Positions 41,606 to 44,330 of a DNA stretch of 44,330 bases are shown in pieces. A program made the translations under genes and the position numbers. The number at the start of each line of letters is the position of its first letter. The stretch's first letter is position 1. The notes under the pieces were generated by a model. The model ran no database searches, was not told the origin of the DNA, and saw only the letters and a list, made by a program, of their open reading frames with translations. Source of the stretch: Nitrospirota bacterium (GTDB lineage: Bacteria; Nitrospirota; Thermodesulfovibrionia; Thermodesulfovibrionales; JdFR-85); NCBI GenBank assembly GCA_035873375.1, contig JAYWMQ010000052.1, forward strand, positions 1-44,330. The letters are read 5' to 3'.

Positions 41606-43041
41606 TTCAGCCGTTCCTTAAGGGCCTTTTTGTAAAGTTCAACGTATTCGGAGGCAAAGCGTCTCCATGAAAAATCCTTCTCCATTCCCCTCTTCATAAG
41701 CTTCTGCCATCTCCTGCTGAAGGGATAGAGTGTAAGCGCCCTTTTTATCGACTCAAGAAAGACGGCAAGGTTATAGTCATCAAAGAGAAACCCTGTACCT
41801 GTATCGCAAAGCGCATTATAATCCTCTATGGTATCGGAAAGCCCCCCTGTATTCCTTGCAACAGGGACTGTCCCATATCTGAGGGCTATCATCTGAACAA
41901 GACCGCATGGCTCGTATCTGGACGGCATCATCACCATGTCTGAACCCGCATATACCGAGTGGGCAAAGACCTCATCAAAGTCCAGTCTGATGTAAAGGTT
42001 TTCCCTCCCCTCCCTGGATATCGACAACAGGCTCTCCTCAGCCTCTTTTGTGCCTGTTCCAAGGAGTATTACACCACAGCCGTAGCCGATCAACTTATCC
42101 AGCCCCTCAATTATCAGCTCAACCCCCTTCTGCACACTGAGCCTGCCGACAAAAGCGAGGAGCGGTGCCCCCTTCTTCAACTTGATATTACATTGTTTCA
42201 TAAGTTTTTCCTTGCATAAAGCCTTGCCCTTCAGGTCCTCTGCAGAATATCTGCTCTGTATAAGCCTATCAACCTCGGGAGACCACTCCCTGTAGTCTAT
42301 CCCGTTCAGTATCCCGAAGAGGACATCTCTTCTCCTGCTCAGAATCCCGTCCAGTCCGAAACCATACTCAGGTGTGGTAATCTCTTCAGCATATCTCCTG
42401 CTGACGGTGCTCAATATATCGGCATAAAGGATTCCAGCCTTCAGGAAATTCACTTTTCCGTAAAACTCTATACCATCCGGATTGAAGACCTCCCGTCCCA
42501 GACCGGTTGCTGACAGATCCTCCGGAGGAAACAACCCCTGATAACCGAGGTTATGGATGGTCAGCAAGGTCAGCGTATCCCTGAAAAAATCATCTCCGCT
42601 ATACTCTGTTCTCAGATAAAGGGGGACCAGCGCGGTCTGCCAGTCATTAAGGTGTATAATGTCCGGCCTGAAATCAATTGCCTTGCATACCTCAAGGACT
42701 GCCTTGCAGAAGTAAGAAAACCTCAGTGCATTGTCCGCAAAGTCACCCGTCTTGTCACCATAAAGACCTTCCCTTCCATACAACTCGTCACAGCCTATAA
42801 AAATAGCCTTGTTGTGAGTGTATACCCTCCCTGAATAAAACCTCCTGTTCAGAAAAATCCTCAGCTCGATTCCTGTATCCGTAAGCTCAAAATCCCTGCT
42901 TATACTGCCGTAAAGAGGCAGAATAAGCCTCGCATCAATATTCATGACATTGAGCTCCTTGAAAAGAACGCCGGCTACATCTGCAAGTCCCCCGGTTTTA
43001 CAATACGGGATAGCCTCGCTCGACGCTATCAAAACCCTCAT
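41602..43041 (-). CDS. glgA: Glycogen synthase
   Basis: GlgA extends alpha-1,4-glucan using ADP-glucose. The 479-residue GT5 enzyme starts with the nucleotide-binding KTGGLADVAG (15-24) and carries IHLNDWQTALVPLYLR, the central HNLGYQGLF, FVGRLSVQKGVELIIEGL, and PSRYEPCGLVQMIALRYGT with the catalytic Glu region. ATG 43041 is chosen because it gives the standard start and overlaps the galT stop as ATGA; the longer in-frame start at 43113 lies inside galT. The 3' end overlaps the histidine kinase start in the same way. The operon ties glycogen-type storage to GalT and a two-component pair. Confidence 0.95.
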   Translation of the reverse strand: MRVLIASSEAIPYCKTGGLADVAGVLFKELNVMNIDARLILPLYGSISRDFELTDTGIELRIFLNRRFYSGRVYTHNKAIFIGCDELYGREGLYGDKTGDFADNALRFSYFCKAVLEVCKAIDFRPDIIHLNDWQTALVPLYLRTEYSGDDFFRDTLTLLTIHNLGYQGLFPPEDLSATGLGREVFNPDGIEFYGKVNFLKAGILYADILSTVSRRYAEEITTPEYGFGLDGILSRRRDVLFGILNGIDYREWSPEVDRLIQSRYSAEDLKGKALCKEKLMKQCNIKLKKGAPLLAFVGRLSVQKGVELIIEGLDKLIGYGCGVILLGTGTKEAEESLLSISREGRENLYIRLDFDEVFAHSVYAGSDMVMMPSRYEPCGLVQMIALRYGTVPVARNTGGLSDTIEDYNALCDTGTGFLFDDYNLAVFLESIKRALTLYPFSRRWQKLMKRGMEKDFSWRRFASEYVELYKKALKERLK

Positions 43042-44039
43042 AACTGGGCTTCCCGCATATACCTGGCGGCTTCCTCTGGCGGAGTCGGGTTTATATAAAA
43101 TCCCGATCCCCATTCAAAACCCGCTATCTTGGTCAGTTTCGGCATAACCTCAATATGCCAGTGATAATATTCATTGGTCTCGTCCGTAAAGGGTGAGGTA
43201 TGGATCATGAAATTATACGGTGGAACATCGAGCAGCTTATCCAGTTGCTTAAGCACCCGCTGGAGTATCTCTGCAAGCTGGGCAAAACTCTTTCCATGAG
43301 GCTGGAAGGCGGATTCGTGCTCCTTTGGCAGTATCCAGGTCTCAAAAGGTGCACGCGGTGCAAAGGGAGCTATGGCAAGATAATGCTCATTTTCGTAAAC
43401 CACCCTTCTGCCATCCCCGATCTCCTGATCAACGACATCACAAAATATGCACCTCTCTTTCATGTCATAGTAATGCCTTGATGAAGTTATCTCTTCCTTG
43501 ACGATCTTGGGCACAATCGGAAGTGCTATCAACTGGCTGTGCGTATGTTCAAGGGACGCCCCGGCAGCCTCTCCCTCATTCTTGAAAACAAGTGCATATT
43601 TCAACCTCGGGTCTTTTTTAAGGTCATTGATCCTCAGGTCATACGCCCAAAGCACATCCTCAACTGATTTCTGGGGCATGGTGGCAAGAGAACCCATATG
43701 GTCTGAAGTCTCAATAATTACCTCGTGAGCACCAATTCCGTTCATCTTGTCAAACAGGCCCTCACCTGTCTTGTCAAGTTCGCCATGAATCTGCAGGGCA
43801 GGAAACTTGTTAGGCACTATCCTGAGCGTCCATTCCGCTGCATCGGATCGCTGATCCTCATGGGCCCTGAAGGCCATTATCTCTTCAGGTGTGGTGTATT
43901 CATTACCAGGACAAAAGGGACAGAATCCTGCAATCTTCCTTTTCTGTGATGGAGAAGCAAAATCAGAGGGTCTTTTCCCTCTTTCCACCGATATAATGAC
44001 CCATCTTCCAACAATCGGGTCCTTCCTCAACTCGGGCAT
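43038..44039 (-). CDS. galT: Galactose-1-phosphate uridylyltransferase-like protein
   Basis: GalT exchanges UMP between UDP-glucose and galactose-1-phosphate. The 333-residue HIT-superfamily protein has zinc ligands Cys40 and Cys43 (FCPFCPGNE), DPIVGRWVIIS near the start, NEGEAAGASLEHTHSQ with the catalytic His165-x-His167, and the second zinc/HIT-related part (CIFCDVV, EYYHWHIEVMPK). The usual HPHxQ reads HTHSQ here. Some such homologues are ADP-glucose or other hexose phosphate transferases rather than Leloir enzymes. It shares an operon with glgA, so an ADP-glucose role is possible. AAGGAGG precedes the ATG by six bases. Confidence 0.9.
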   Translation of the reverse strand: MPELRKDPIVGRWVIISVERGKRPSDFASPSQKRKIAGFCPFCPGNEYTTPEEIMAFRAHEDQRSDAAEWTLRIVPNKFPALQIHGELDKTGEGLFDKMNGIGAHEVIIETSDHMGSLATMPQKSVEDVLWAYDLRINDLKKDPRLKYALVFKNEGEAAGASLEHTHSQLIALPIVPKIVKEEITSSRHYYDMKERCIFCDVVDQEIGDGRRVVYENEHYLAIAPFAPRAPFETWILPKEHESAFQPHGKSFAQLAEILQRVLKQLDKLLDVPPYNFMIHTSPFTDETNEYYHWHIEVMPKLTKIAGFEWGSGFYINPTPPEEAARYMREAQL

Positions 44040-44164
44040 ACCATACCTCCTTAAGTATATAAAGTCATTGCTCTTATTACCTGTTAATAAGTTTCCGGCC
44101 TATAGTCTCCTATTTTACCAAAAAGCAGCGGATAAATGAGACGTTACGTTTGCAATACGGAATA

Positions 44165-44178
44165 ACCCGAATCCGGCG
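44165..44178 (+). repeat. Second copy of the repeat-element end
   Basis: ACCCGAATCCGGCG at 44165-44178 is identical to the left end of the 23817-24013 element over 14 bases. The opposite inverted end is not visible in the remaining window, so this is either a solo end or one side of an element cut by the boundary. Confidence 0.5.
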
Positions 44179-44263
44179 GCAATATTTTATTTCTGGCAAA
44201 AGAAGAACCATTTAGGTTACAATAAAAACAGTATGAAAAAGGGGTACATGAAGGGGCACATGG

Positions 44264-44330
44264 ATGAAAATATTTAAGCTCTTAATTATTATATCTTTTT
44301 TACTCATTCCTTCTTATGCCTTTGCCTGGG
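44264..44330 (+). CDS. Start of a secreted protein (truncated by window end)
   Basis: ATG 44264, with AAGGGG about ten bases upstream, opens a frame that reads as a signal peptide: MKIFKLLIIISFLLIPSYA followed by FAW. It runs off the window after 22 codons, so only export can be stated. The short FAWG-like junction occurs in several secreted families, so no function is claimed. An upstream ATG at 44248 is followed by a stop within a few codons. Confidence 0.6.
   Translation, partial: MKIFKLLIIISFLLIPSYAFAW

Noticed and set aside
37502-41621. Many long plus-strand frames opposite the sensor kinase
   Set aside because: They are antisense shadows of one 1392-codon gene with complete domain structure; none has a ribosome-binding site or recognisable motif.
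1-44330. CRISPR array, tRNA or rRNA gene
   Set aside because: No regularly spaced direct repeats, no cloverleaf with acceptor CCA context and no rRNA-like tract were seen on either strand.

Overview
The window looks like a chromosomal segment of a Gram-negative, probably anaerobic or microaerobic bacterium. Gram-negative features are several lipobox-bearing lipoproteins, a TraT-family outer-membrane lipoprotein, a DUF4105 protein with a barrel-like C-terminus, and peptidoglycan-recycling enzymes. The gene mix (FeoB with a DtxR-FeoA fusion, UbiD/UbiX, orphan radical SAM and glycosyltransferase genes, a large PAS/GAF sensor kinase) would fit Nitrospirota (Thermodesulfovibrionia-like) or a related lineage. 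That assignment is inference; no rRNA or tRNA gene is visible.

Layout. (1) 1-10.8 kb is an accessory, mostly plus-strand region. It holds the 3' end of a DDE transposase with its terminator and direct repeats, several secreted proteins or lipoproteins of unknown function, an AT-rich DUF4105 gene, a lone cyanase (cynS), a DUF6345-like lipoprotein with a secreted partner, a secreted SNase-HhH nuclease and a TraT homologue. It is rich in hairpins and gene remnants. (2) 10.9-16.2 kb is a cell-wall sugar recycling locus: anmK on plus, convergent with a minus-strand operon nagZ, SSS symporter, nagA-like. (3) 16.3-19.9 kb holds a small lipoprotein, a HEPN/degenerate nucleotidyltransferase pair, a lone pyruvate-kinase C-terminal domain, a histone-deacetylase-like enzyme, a JAMM peptidase and a small glycine-rich membrane protein. 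(4) 20-23.8 kb is an iron/metal locus: feoB, a small Cys-rich protein and a DtxR-FeoA fusion, preceded by a CadC/SmtB-like ArsR repressor and a DUF302 gene. Similar palindromes lie in front of both arsR and feoB. (5) 23.8-24.0 kb is a 197-bp inverted-repeat element whose end recurs at 44.17 kb. (6) 24-27.1 kb holds an M50-CBS protease, a MidA-like methyltransferase and a HAD phosphatase. (7) 27.2-32.6 kb has GT2 and radical SAM/SPASM genes on plus and an ArnT-like glycosyltransferase on minus, flanked by two periplasmic rhodaneses. (8) 32.9-35.8 kb is ubiD, a small dual-CXXC gene with an in-frame TGA, convergent ubiX and a hypothetical. (9) 35.9-44.0 kb is a tightly packed minus-strand operon galT-glgA-histidine kinase-response regulator-RNA m5U methyltransferase. 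The window closes with the start of a secreted protein on plus.

The most interesting item is the small gene at 34359-34556 between ubiD and ubiX. It encodes a 65-residue protein with two CXXC motifs and a TGA at codon 26. A perfect 8-bp stem-loop with a G-initial loop lies at the position expected of a bacterial SECIS, so it is a candidate selenoprotein invisible to ordinary ORF calling. Other points worth a look are the metal-sensor control implied for feoB, a sodium-symporter route for cell-wall amino sugars, the structured repeat element, and the DUF6345 pair with a His/Cys arrangement resembling clan CD peptidases.
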